A stretch of 64,000 bases of DNA from Psoroptes ovis (Eukaryota > Arthropoda > Arachnida > Sarcoptiformes > Psoroptidae): contig PQWQ01000014.1 in assembly GCA_002943765.1 (NCBI GenBank), forward strand, positions 248,001 to 312,000. The letters are read 5' to 3'. Positions within the stretch are counted from its first letter, which is position 1. Every line of letters starts with the position of its first letter. Shown here piece after piece: positions 51,396 through 64,000 of the stretch. Position numbers and translations under genes: made by a program. The notes beneath the pieces were generated by a model, which saw nothing but the letters and a program-made list of their open reading frames with translations, made no database searches and had not been told where the DNA came from.

Positions 51396-54300
51396 ACGCA
51401 CGCTAAATGCACGTATTTATTTTCCATTGAATAAACATACAACAAAAATATTCGTATATTTTTGATTGATTAAATAAAAATACATACACAAACAACATTT
51501 TTTGTTTCATTTGTTTTTGTTTGTGTGTGTGTGTATTTACTTTACATTACTTTGAATTAAGAAATTTTGTTCTTTTATTTTTTTTTCAGTTTCACTTTCA
51601 GTTTCTTTAACTTTTAGTTTTCTTTTCTTTTCTTTTTTTTTATATTTTTCTTTTACCATTCATTCATTTCAACATTTTCATTCATTCATTCATTCATTTA
51701 TTTATGCTATTATTATTATTATTATTATTATTATGATTATCATTATCATTATGCCACAGTTCACTGATTATAACTAAAAATATTTTTTTTTTCATTTTTC
51801 ATTTGATTCATTTTTTTCCAAATAAAAATTTTCGATACGTGTTTTCTGCAAATTGGTACGTGTTTTATTTTTGTTTTTTGTCTTTTTATTTATAAAAAAT
51901 TGTGTTTTATTTTTATTTTCGTTTGTTTGTTTTATGAGCTTTTTATTGTGCTGATTTATTTATTATCATTATCAATATTAGGTGAAAATTATATTACAAA
52001 AATCCAAGAAAAATGTGAAAATTTTGGAAATCAAAAATTATTATTATCTGAATGATTTGATTTAAATGGTGTTTTCGAGAAAAAACAAATGTTTTATTTG
52101 TAAATTTGTTTTAATTTATTTATATGTTGTCGTAATCTAATTTAATCAAAATCAAATTTGCGATTTGCGAAATTTTCGTATTTTTCTCATTTAATGATGA
52201 TGATGATCTTATTTGTGAAATTCTGTTACGTTTTTCGGTGAAAAAAATATGGACTTTGGTTATTTAAATTTTTAAAAATTTTTGAATTCCTGATTTTTTA
52301 TCTCAAATTTAATCAATCAATTGATGATTCGGCGTTTGCTCTTCTCGAATCACCTAACAACTTGTGTGCAATCAACCAATGAATTTTTTTTTGTTGAAAT
52401 TCTTGAATTTTTTCTTCGGTGAAAATTTGTGAAGAAAAGTTCAATGAGATTTTCATAAAATTCTGATCATATTTTCTTGAAAAAATAATCTAATAATTAC
52501 AAAAAAAAACAACGAAAACTGCAGTGCTTAAATTTGAATTATATTAAAGAATTATATACCATTCAAAAATTTTCCATCAACAAAATACATTTCGAATTGA
52601 TTTAAATCAAATTTTTTGAATTCTACCTAAAAATAAAATCAGGTAAGATTTTTCAGTGTCTATGAACAAATGTTTCTATGAACAAAAACAAAAATTATGA
52701 TCAAAAATTCAAATCATTTTTCCCAATCATTTCAATCAAATATCAGGATGTTTTTTCCTATGTATTTTTCTTTGAAAAAAAAAATTTATTTTTTTTCAAA
52801 ATCAAAAATTCAATTTCACATTGCAAATATGAGAAGAAAAAATTTTTCATTTTTCAAAAAAATTTCGAAACAAGTGAAATTAAATATTTTAAAAAATAAA
52901 AAATAAATATCCCGTTATATGTCATCATATGCGTGTGTGTGTGTGTGGAGAAAAAAAAATGATTTTTTCCACTTTTTTTCTGGTACAAATTGCAGCAACA
53001 ACAATGACCGTGACCTGAATCTCAATTCGCTTCATGTGTTTCTATGTTTATGTGTATTTTTTTATGTTTTAAATATCATAGAAAATATTATATGGCTCCA
53101 AGATACAATGTGTGTATCTCTGTGTGTGTGTGTGTTTGTTGTCTATCTCTTGTGTGCATTATATTCAATACAAATATGTCTTACAGTGAAAACAACATTG
53201 AATAACATACAAAACAAGCGGCATGTTTTCTATTTTTTTTTTTTTTTCACTCTCTCTTTCGATATTTATCTGTTTATATGTGTTCACTTGTGTATATAAG
53301 TCTATAAGTATTTTATATATCTGTTTATGTGTATGTGCGCTTTGCCTGTATAATGCATACATCATACACATTGACGACAATGATCGAAATTGGGTCGTTC
53401 AATAAAATGAATAATGAATGAATTGAATTGAATGAATGACTGTGAATGTTGTTGAATGGATGTATGAATTGGGGAAAAAAAGGAGAACAAAATCGAAATA
53501 AAAAAGACCAATGAAGTAAATGATTGTTGTTTTTTATTGAAAATATCATAAATATTATCTTGTCGATTGATTTTATTTGGATGATGATGATTAAAAATTG
53601 ATGATTATTAAATTAATATTGATAATAATAATAATGAAAATTTCGATTATTTCAGTTGTTTGAATTAATCTTTGATCGTTTTTTGAGTTTTCTTATTGCA
53701 GCACTACTTCTGTATGTTGTTGCTGCTGTTGATGTTGATGTATTCCATAACTTGTAGCTTCTTGAAGCTGATATCTTTGTTTTTGAATCGCTTCCTCGAT
53801 GTAACACGTTTGAATAATTTTTGAAATTCAAATGATATCAGTTATAAAATGCTTTTGTTTCTTCCTTTTCATTGTTTTCATTTGTTGTCTCCTAATACAA
53901 TTGAATACGAGCATAGTAAATACATAATAATGATAAAAATAGTAATGATTCCGTGTTATTTTTCTTATTTAATTTTTCCATTTTCTAAAAAATAATTTTC
54001 GATGATAATTCGAGGTCAATTGATACACATCGATTGAATATTTTTTTTATTAATAATTATTATCATAATTTATATTATTTTAATTATAATTTTTCCTATT
54101 TTCAAATGCAAAATCGGCACTAAATTTTCAATTCACGAACGTGTTTCTCTTTCAGAAATTCTATTCTAGATTTTGATACTTTTTTAAGAAAACATCCATT
54201 TGTTGGCATCCGATTATGTGTTTACGGAATAATAATTTTGAATAATAATAATTATTGATTTAAGATTTATATTTGTATTTATAAAATCACACATTTACAA

Positions 54301-57300
54301 ATTTAACACTTGTCACTATATCTAAATATATGCGAAAACACTTTTCCTGTACTTTGAATATGTACGACGATCACTGCTTTTAATTGAATATTAATCGTCG
54401 TTATCATTATTGAATATATTTTTATTTATTTTCAATTAATTATTTTTCAAAAATCCACGTGTTTTTAACGATTAGTTGTTTATTCATGCATTTTTTCTTT
54501 CAATAATATAATTTTTCTCTGTTTATTTGTTTTGTTTTTCCTTAAATCCATATTTGATTTCTTGTTGTCTTTGAATTTTTTCTTTCTGAAAAAAAATTCA
54601 TTTTTCTTTTGAATTTACGAATCATCATCATCATCATCATCATGATTCATTTGATTGATCGATTAATCGATCGATGTCTTCGTTGTTTTTCGATTTTATT
54701 TCTTTATTTAGTTTTTTCAATTTTGTCATGATGATGATCATCATCATAAATTTAGTAACAACAAAGAAAGAGGGGAAAACATTTAGAAAATAAATTGAAT
54801 GAATAAATAATATTTAATCATTCATAATACACACACACACACAGCAATATAAAAGCAAAACTTAAATTAAAGAAACAACACATAAAAATGTACAAGTGAA
54901 GTGAAACAAGAAATGAAAGTGGTTAGCATTGGCCTACTTTTAACTGTTGCCAATACAAAGTGGGAAAATAGAAAAAATTTTATTTTATTTTATTTTATCT
55001 TATTTTCATGTTTATTATCATTACTATTTATTTTTTCATTTCGATTTTTTTTTGCATTTATATTTAATACAAGTGCATGAATATGAATGAATTGTATTAT
55101 TTTCATTATTATTAGTTGTTGTAAAATAACGATGAATCAAATGAAAATAAATGCGGATAAACATGTATATTTTGTTTATTTTATGACTGAAAATGTATTC
55201 ACAGTATTTTCATTTTCATTTCATTTCATTGTATTTACGTACCTTTTTTTTCTTCCCATTTATAACATTGTTTATGTTCATTTCTGTTTGTTTCTTATGA
55301 TTCAATGGATTTGATCATCATCATCATTATCATCCATTGATGATGATCATTATGATGGCAAACAATAATAATGTTATTCAATGTTGAAAAGACTATTGAA
55401 TGAATTGAAAGTGGTGAAAGTGGTAAAATTTCGTTTTCACCAATGGATAATTATGATGGTGATGAGATTTTCCTCTGTTGTTCTTTTGTAATTTAATGAA
55501 AAATTTCAAAGTGAAATTTTTCAAGTCCAAAAAAAGAGACTGAAATGTTTCATATGGAAATTAGGTCAGATACACATAGGAAAATTGTTATTGTATTCGG
55601 TATTGTTGTAGTGGTGGGGGTGGTAAATTTAAATTTTTTTAAAATTTTCTTTGAAAAAAAAAATTTTCAAAAAAAATTGGCGCCAAAAGTTTGCATAGGC
55701 ATAGATGAGAAAAATAGAAGAAAAATGTTGCAATTAACATGATGATAATTCATCAACTGTTGTTGCTGTCATTATCATCTTGAAGCAAGCAAGCAAACGA
55801 GCGAGAGAAAGAGAAAATTGTTGTTTTTTTTTACAAATACATTTTGAAAATAGAATCATTTCGATTGTATTTCTGGATTTTCTTCATTCATTTTCATTTT
55901 ACTATTTTTGACCTCCAAAAAAAGAAAAAAAAAGAAACAAAGCACGACAAACATACACAGATATACAATCACAAATGGTTTCATGTTTCAATATTAAAAA
56001 AAATGCTTTTTCTTGTATTTATTTTCGCATACAGCCATGAAATATGGATTACGAAATACTTGGTGCGGAAGATATAATATAATTTTGTTTTGTTCTGTTG
56101 AAAGAAAATGAATTCAATGAATCCACCAATACAAGAAGACATGAAAAGCGAAAAAAAATGATTACGTAATAATGATAATATTAACTACAATAGTAATGAT
56201 TTGTTTATTTTTCATTTATTTATTTCCACTTTTGTTTCATGATTTCTTTATTTTTCAAGATTTAATTTCATTTTATTTTCATTTTCATTTTCATTTCATG
56301 CTTTGTTTTCCATTAGTCACATTCGTATTATTTCATTTCAAATTATTATGATCATTATTATCATTATTACACAATATCGTTTATATAATTTTCGAAATTG
56401 TAATTAAAATATAATTTCATGAAAAATTTAATGTAAAATATTATGTAATAGCATAATTTTTTTTTCACATTAAAAATGGTTTCATCTATCAGTATCTGTA
56501 TCTGTATTTGAATGAACATTTGAATGAAAAAAACCCTTTATTCCATATGTTTGTTCATTGAATCGAGAGAAAATCTCAAATAGAAAAAAATTGAAATTCA
56601 AAAACCATAAATTTCTCCCATTTACGATTCAATAAATATTCAATAAGTAATTATAAACCACACACTGGTCGTTACGATTTTGACCGATTTTTTTTTTTTT
56701 GAAAATGTTGAACAAGGTTGAAGAATTATTTAACATAAAAATGAAAAAAATAAAATTACAAGTTTCACTTTCATTTCAAGTTCAAATTTTGTCATGTTTT
56801 TTTGTTTGTTGTTTGTCAGGTTTGACATTCAATCATTTCATTAATTTGTTGTGATTAATGAAAATTTTTGAAATTTTGAATAAATTTTTTTTCAAAAAAA
56901 GAAAATTTACGAAATTCCATCTTTAAATTCATTAAATATTTGACAATACTTCCTAGATTTTCTTCAATGATTTCTTAATTTTTTTTTTGTTGTCTCAATT
57001 TTCTCAAATCACAAACACATCTCATTCTTCAATCGATTTCTCAAAGCGAAATCGATGTCTGTGTGTGTGTTTCCATTTTCGTTTAGAGTATTTAGCTTGT
57101 CAATAAATAGCTTGTTCATTTCATTACCTATGAGTGAAGAGATTTCGTAATACTTTTTTCTTTTGATGCTAAAAAAAAAAAAAATATTTCCTACATCTCA
57201 TATCTCGCAATACTATTTATACTAGTTGCTACATTTTGTTCATTGAAAAAACATTATTTTGAAAATGAAATTTTTTAAATTTTCGCACAAATGAAAAAAA

Positions 57301-60300
57301 AATTTCATTTGTCCACACGTATTTGAATTTCTCCATATGAATGCTTCAATTGCATTTTCAATTGTTTTCACTTTGTTTACTTATTTCATTACACTAAAAT
57401 ACATGCTAACTATTCGCATTTACACACATAAATAGACATGGAATTGAAGATGTTTGATTTTTAAAAAATGAAAAAACAAATAAATACTTCCATTTTTTCG
57501 TATTCCATTATTATTTGAATCATATCAAATAATAATAATAAAAAATTTTGAAATGAAAAAATAAAAGTTTTAAAATATTAAAATAAATAAATGAATAAAA
57601 ATAAATAATTATAAAATGTTGAAAAGCATTTTTCTAAACAACAAAAGGTTTCCAAGGTTAAACAGGTGTGTGTTTGTGTGTGTGTGTGTGTGTGGATGTG
57701 TCTATGTATTAGCTGAACATGTTTTTATTGTAATAAATTTTTCGCTTTCGATTATCATCAAAAAATTATGAATTTTTGAATTTCATTTTGTTCAATGTAT
57801 GTGTGAGTGTGTGTGTATTTGCAGTTTATTTAAAATTTTCAAACAAAAAATTTCCGGAAATTTTTTTTTATTATTTCGTATTTCATCGATTCATTTGCCT
57901 ATTTAAAATGCTGGTTGATTGCAAAATCATTTCGTGTGATTTTCAATTTTTAAAACAAATGATGAATTTAAATAAATTATTCAATCATTTTTAAATTTTG
58001 TTTTTCATTGTTTTCCAATGTATTTTCACTCATTGTATTTCCATTGTATTTCTACAGCCAAAATGCATGATTTCAAATTGCAAAAAAAAAAAAAAAAAAC
58101 AAAAAAAAGTTACGATTTCTTCAAGTTTTGCATAACTTTGTTTTTAATTGTTTCTTAATTCTAAATAATAATTTCTTCATTTTGTGTTTCTTCACTTATG
58201 CATTTTTCATTATCAATTCTTCATAATGAAAAATTGTGTGTTCACTCACTTTCAGTCATTCAAAAAAAGCAAAAATTACAAAAAAAATTACCGCAAATTA
58301 TCGCCATAATAAAAAAAATGAACAATTATTATTATATTATAAATGGCAAAATAATGGCAAGAGAAATGAAATAAAACAAAAAAATGAAATGAAATAAAAT
58401 AAATTAATGAGAATAAAACATGAAAAATAACAAAATGAAAAAATAATCCAAAAATAATGTAACTGTAGTGTAATTTTTGGAAATGAGGTCACTGAGTCGA
58501 GGTCGCCCATTCATATATTCATTCATTCATATATTTATTTATTTATGTATGTATATGTGTGTTTGAATTGATTCAATTGATTTTGAAAAAAAAAATTCAT
58601 CCGCTTCCATGCATGCACACATTTCATACATGCACACACACACACAATGATCATGATGATGAAGGCGCCTTACAAATAAATAGCAAGCAGCTACGGCGGC
58701 CAAATTCAAGACGAAAAACAAAACAAAACAAAAAATCCATTGCAATTTGGATTCAAATAACGCGATTTCGCCATTGCATTTGCTTTTAATCTCTGTGTGT
58801 CTGTTTGTGTGTTAGTGTGTATGGTATGGTTGCTGCTAGCAAGCAAATATTTGAAATATATTTTTTTGATTTTCTTCAAAAAAAATTTTGGCGGTTTAAC
58901 TTGCGAAAACTGAAGAAATGAAAAAAATGAAAAAAACTGCATGGTTGTTGTACATATGGGATCCAAGGTCAATCGTTATATATTTGATTCAAATGTGTGT
59001 GTGAATGAGGCTATACATTCATTCATTCAATTGCCCAATTGTAAATTATTTCATTTTCTTCTTCTTCTCGTTGTTAATGTTCTTCTTCTAGGAACTCTAA
59101 TCATGATCCATATTTTTATATTTTTTCCAAATGTTCCATGTTTCCATATAGTTTTTGATTTTAATTGAATGAAAATAGGGAAAAAATTCGGTATAAATTT
59201 GAACGGCGCCATGTCAAAAATGATGCGCAGGTTTTATTCAATCATATATCACAAAATGTGTTCCAATATTTGCTATTGTAGCAAAACAATGGAAAAAGCA
59301 CGTGTCTTGTGTTTTCATTTTTTTTGGTTCTCTGACTATTCATGAGTCCAAAGTGCCCGAGCATGGATTTAAAATGCAAGAAACAAAAAAAAATGTACAG
59401 AGACATGTGAAATTGAGAATAAATGAAAGCAGATTTCGGGTGGAAAATTGGGTTAAATCCAGTATGGCTAAATATGGTGAAAAAAATATGAAAGAATTTG
59501 GAACACTATTCTATCGTTTTTCAGTGTATTTACAATTTAAAAATTGCTACGAAATTTATCATTATTTTAATTATGAAATTTTTTTTCTTCATTTCATTAA
59601 AACCTTTTAATATGAAATAACTTTGAATCAAGTTCTTGGATTTTTTTTCAATTTTTTCATTGTTTTTATCAAAATTTTTCTCAAATATTAATTATACACA
59701 ATCGAATGATGAGCAATTTGATATTTGGTTTTTGTTTTTCAAATATTTTTTTATGATATTGAAAATTTGGGTCAAATTAAAATTTGGATGAATGATGATT
59801 AGCGGCTTGATTTTTTTTTTCGGTGACAAACTATATATATTGAAGGATATTTTCAATAATATCATCTATATCGCTAAAACAATACCACTAATCATTATCA
59901 CAATTATCATGATCATCATCATCATATTTATTAATCATCATTGATGATGTTTTTATTTTTGTACATTTAATCGTGTGTTTGTGCGTTTCGTTATTTTCAG
60001 AAATAATGAAATGTGATTGAAATATGAAATTAATTATAAAATTATTAATTCAATTGTATCATTATGATTTGATTTATTATTTATCGTTGAAAATTATTTT
60101 AAAACGTCAAAGTTTCATCAAAAATAACCGATGTCTAAAACGTTGCTTACTATAAGAAAATAAATTATTTTTTCTTAATTTGTTTAATTGATATAATAAT
60201 TTGTATTTAAATGTGTTCACAACAAATACTGGTTATCATCATTATCTATGATTATTACAATGACTATTATTCAATCTTACGCAATAGTATATAACTCTTG

Positions 60301-61567
60301 CGCATCTTTGTTCATTTATTTTGTAGTCGATGTTGCTATTTGTTAAAATTTTCTTCTTTCATTTCAATTTTGATTATCATATAACGTGCGCAACATTTTT
60401 TTCAATGTAAATTTCACATATATACAACTTGAAAATAATAGTATTGATACTAAAAAAAAAGAAATTTCAAAACATGCTGCATAAATATATAGTACAAGAT
60501 CTTTGACTATAGAAAACATTTGAAAATGATAAAAAAAAATTAAAGCAACCGACAAATAATAGCTTTAACAACTAACAACACACAGAAAAAAAATTGATGA
60601 TTGTCAATTATTTATTATTTTGGTTGTCATAGACTTTGGTGGTTGTTTTCAATTTTCTTTAATTTGTATGTTTTCTGTGCATTGTATATTTGTGTGTCTG
60701 TATTTGTATTAAAAGTGTCTGTGTATTTGTGTGTTTTTCAAAATGTATCTCATCTCATTTATTCTTATTTGATGATGATGATGATGATTATGAAGATCAC
60801 GAGTTTACATTCATTTTTGAAATACTACTAATGATGATATATTGAAAGTGTATTCTCCTGAAAATGAATCAACATTGATAGTGAAAAGAAGCGCGATTAT
60901 TGCTTGAAAATATTTTTAAATAAAATAATCATTTGAAAAAATTGTTCAACTTTTGTGTTTTTGGATTTGATTATGAATAATAATTCAAAAATTGTGTATA
61001 AGAAAAAAAAAATGAAATTTTCTTCAATGAATCAAGTTTAACACGATACAATAACGCGTGTCAATTTTTATTGAAAGTCAAGTGTATTTTATTTTGTATA
61101 TTTTCAATGTTTGTTTCCTTTTGATCATAATTGAAATTGCAAAGAAATCGATTTCCATTATTTTTTTTTCTTTTCTAAATAATCAATTGATTGAACATTA
61201 GTGACTAATAAAAATTGAAAAATGAATTGAAATGTGTATCAATCAATAAAGAAAAAACACAACCACACATCATACATCAGTTATGGCGTGTTTGTTGCCA
61301 AATTTTCATTGAAAATTCACAGAAAAAAAATCATTATCCATCATTTGACAAAATTGTCATTATTTTGTTATCATCAAATAAACAATGATTTCAATCATTA
61401 TGATGATGGATAAAAAATTATTAATGTTACGTTGTTGGACACGTTTTTGGCTTTGTTATCGTTGTGTAACTAATTGATTTTGATTTATTTCGTTTTTTGT
61501 TTCTTGAAATGTCTAATTTGATTTTTTCATCTTTTTCTCTTTGATAATAAATCACTTCAAATAAAAG

Positions 61568-64000
61568 AAAAATCATCATTGGTTGAAAATAACGCCACAA
61601 ACGATAATCAATCCAATTCTTCCTGTTCATTAACATCATCATTATCGAATCATTCATCAGAATTATCGAATTTAGCTGATGAAAATAATCAAAAGTCTTC
61701 GCCGTCATCATCAATATCATCAGCATCAACTTCGACAACATTAACTGAAGTAATTTTCACGCCAGCAACAACAGCATTATCAACGATCACAACATCATCA
61801 TCATCATCATTGAATTCACCAAATGTTATAGCTACAACTTTGGCTGGAACCACAACGTCAGCAACACCATCATCGATCATAATTCAAAATAATAATGATA
61901 ATCATATTAATCATAAAGAATCAGTGATTCAATTCAAACAGCCAGCCAATAATTTAGCGGTATTATCGACATCGACCATAGTTGCACCATCAATAACAGC
62001 TAATAATAATAATAATGAAAATAATAAAACAGTAAAAGATTCTACGCTAATGACATCACACTCATCATCATCAACGTCTATAATAGAGTCCAGAAATATT
62101 CCATTGAACATAAAAACAGAACCGGAATCACCACCGGCTAAAATAAAGAATAATAACACTGCCATAATTAATTTAAATAATCCTAATATTGAAAATTTAA
62201 ATTCTTCAAATTCTACATCAGCATCGACAAAAATAACAACATCGACTACGAATTCAGCTTCTTCATCATCCTCTACTACATCTCAATCATCAGCGACTAT
62301 AAACAACGATAGTAATACAGAATCAAAAAATATGTTGGCCTCAAGCGGTCCGTTGACCGCTAATAATGCAAATAATAATCATATAATGGATTATCATGCA
62401 CAGCAGCAGCAGCAACAGCAGTCCCAACCACCTCCACCACCCCCACCATCATCAGCAGCATCTACATTAAATAATATCGGTCATCATCACCATCATCATC
62501 ATCAACAACAACAACATCATCAAACTCAACAACAATTAGGACAACATACAAATTTAACATTGCCACCACAGCAGCAACAACAGCAAACAATGTTACCATT
62601 AATGGGTAACAGTCAACAGCCACAACAGCAGCAACCAACAATTAGTGTTGCAGCAGTTGTCACTGCCGCGAGTTCATCACCAAATTCAGATCCTAAAGAT
62701 TGTATAGAAGAATTATGTCCAGTTTGTGGTGATCGTGTTTCTGGTTATCATTATGGTTTATTAACGTGTGAATCATGTAAAGGTTTTTTCAAGCGTACTG
62801 TACAAAATAAAAAGGTATATACTTGTGTTGCTGATCGTAATTGTTTAATCGATAAATCACAAAGAAAACGATGTCCATATTGTCGTTTTCAAAAATGTCT
62901 TGATGTAGGCATGAAACTCGAAGGTAATATGAAGACTAATTTTTTTTAAGACCTTGATTGAATGTTTAATTCGAATCCTTTTCTATTTATAGCTGTTCGT
63001 GCTGATCGTATGCGCGGTGGGCGAAATAAATTTGGGCCAATGTATAAAAGAGATCGTGCCAGGCGGTTACAACTATTACGACAGAAACAATTGTCGAAAG
63101 CACATATTGTTGGAGTTGGTGGTGGCGGCAATCTCGGACCACCCGGATCTACGATACTGCCAGGATCGGCTGCAGCCGCAGCAGTCGTCGCCAATGAAGC
63201 GCTCAATTTTTTAAATACTGCACCAGGTTCGCATGCTGGTTCTATATTTGATGGAGTCAAACCAGAATTGATTCAGATTCCACAATTATCCTCATCAACA
63301 TCGTCACCTGATTCTTCACCATCACCTGGATCAACTGCCGGAGTAACAGCCGCAGCAGCAGCTGCAGGTCAAGTACCAAATGCAGTAGCAGCTGCGGCCG
63401 CCGGTCACCCACATTTCATGTCTCCATTGGTCCCATCGAATTTGCAACAGCAACCATCAAATTTGGCCAACGCCAATCTCTCACAATCAATGATGAGCGG
63501 AGGTGCTGCGGATCAACATATATTGAAATGGGGTGCTAATGGTCCAGGTCCTAGTAATATGAGTAGTAATAATACTGGTCCTAGTGGAAAGACCGGACAA
63601 CAGCAACAACATTACGAGAAACAATTGGTCATGCCACCATTGATAAGAGAATTACATTTATCAACAATAGATGATAAAGAATGGCAATCTCAATTGTATA
63701 GTCTTTTACAAAATCAAACATATAATCAATGTGAAGTTGATTTATTCGAATTGATGTGCAAAGTAATTGATCAATCATTATTTGCTCAAGTTGATTGGGC
63801 TCGTAATTCCATATTTTTCAAAGACTTGAAGGTAGGTTTCAATTTCATTTTAAATAATGTTCAATTTAATTGTATCATGATACTTTTTTACATTAAGGTT
63901 GATGATCAAATGAAATTATTACAACATGCATGGAGTGATATGTTAGTGCTGGATCATATACATCAACGTATACATGCGGGTCTACCTGATGAAACTACAT
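61568..64000 (+). CDS. ftz-f1: Nuclear receptor FTZ-F1 (NR5A), partial at the right edge
   Basis: Exons 61568-62923, 62993-63831 and 63898-64000 (continuing) join in phase. The first exon has a Ser/Thr/Asn/Gln-rich N-terminus with polyQ, polyP and His runs, then the two zinc fingers from CPVCGDRVSGYHYG to FQKCLDVGMKLE with P-box CESCKG. The second exon opens with the FTZ-F1 box AVRADRMRGGRNKFGPMYKR that is diagnostic of NR5 receptors, then an Ala/Gly/Ser-rich hinge. The ligand-binding domain starts near MPPLIRELHLSTIDDKEW and continues through QTYNQCEVDLFELMCKV and QVDWARNSIFFKDLK to VDDQMKLLQHAWSDMLVLDH. NR5 receptors bind YCAAGGYCR-type sites as monomers in the nucleus and in insects act with Ftz and in the ecdysone cascade. 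No ATG precedes the low-complexity start, so at least one upstream exon is missing; the C-terminal helices lie beyond the window. Confidence 0.93.
62110..62133 (+). other. Phosphorylation-dependent sumoylation motif IKTEPESP
   Basis: In the N-terminal region of FTZ-F1 the residues I-K-T-E-P-E-S-P fit the psi-K-x-E-x-x-S-P consensus exactly. NR5 receptors are known to be repressed by sumoylation, mostly at hinge lysines, so an N-terminal site would be an extra one. Confidence 0.5.
62716..63090 (+). other. FTZ-F1 DNA-binding domain and FTZ-F1 box
   Basis: The eight zinc-binding cysteines are all present (CPVC, CESC, CVADRNC, CPYC). The 69-nt intron 62924-62992 separates the zinc fingers from the FTZ-F1 box, after MKLE. 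The box (RADRMRGGRNKFGPMYKRDRA) gives NR5 proteins their extended minor-groove contact. Confidence 0.9.

Noticed and set aside
61427..62165. Minus-strand frames opposite the FTZ-F1 N-terminus
   Set aside because: Reverse readings of TCA and ACA runs; the + strand is continuous with the receptor zinc fingers.
62946..63260. Minus-strand 104-codon frame opposite the FTZ-F1 box and hinge
   Set aside because: The + strand encodes the conserved FTZ-F1 box here; the opposite frame is a shadow of GC-richer coding sequence.

Overview
This is a very AT-rich animal nuclear DNA window with short arthropod-type introns (about 60-300 nt) broken by a few very long ones, abundant poly-A/T and ATT/ATC microsatellites, and proteins full of Asn, Ser, Gln and His runs. 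The three recognisable genes are all on the + strand and all look like arthropod developmental or synaptic genes. The composition, compactness and TTAGG-type repeats fit a mite, most likely an astigmatan such as a dust mite. That last step is inference from style; no species-specific marker is visible. There is no bacterial operon, rRNA, CRISPR or recognisable tRNA.

Layout. 1-5646: non-coding, with one long hairpin. 5647-9631: a complete eight-exon gene for a Raw-like protein (two nucleoside 2-deoxyribosyltransferase-like domains with EF-hand-like segments), with a poly(A) signal about 170 nt downstream. 9632-16814: intergenic, containing a 531-bp non-autonomous hAT-like element whose interior is a TTAGG-rich minisatellite. 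16815-30346: a 17-exon gene for a large secreted protein with a signal peptide, a WAP domain, about 17 CCP/sushi modules and one Ig domain, in the LEV-9/Hasp/Hikaru genki class of synaptic-cleft proteins; its first exon lies 6.5 kb upstream of the rest. 30347-35270: non-coding, with a 16-bp double E-box palindrome, a pyrimidine-rich tract and a CAR-repeat leader-like block.

35271-36231 is a low-complexity coding exon with a good start and a good donor. The next recognisable coding sequence is the nuclear receptor FTZ-F1 (NR5A) at 61568-64000, whose first visible exon has no usable start codon. The reading phase is compatible with the exon at 35271, so I propose one ftz-f1 gene with a roughly 25-kb intron, running off the right edge inside the ligand-binding domain. 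That intron carries two 80-bp mariner-like micro-elements only about 1 kb apart, a long (TG)n tract and an unusual cluster of GGCGCC sites.

The genes do not form an operon. Raw and FTZ-F1 act in epidermal signalling and developmental transcription in insects, while the WAP/CCP protein class organises receptors in the synaptic cleft. All exon boundaries were set by hand from GT/AG sites and reading phase. The phases close without a frameshift across all eight exons of the raw-like gene (1139 codons) and all 17 exons of the CCP gene (1747 codons from its first ATG).
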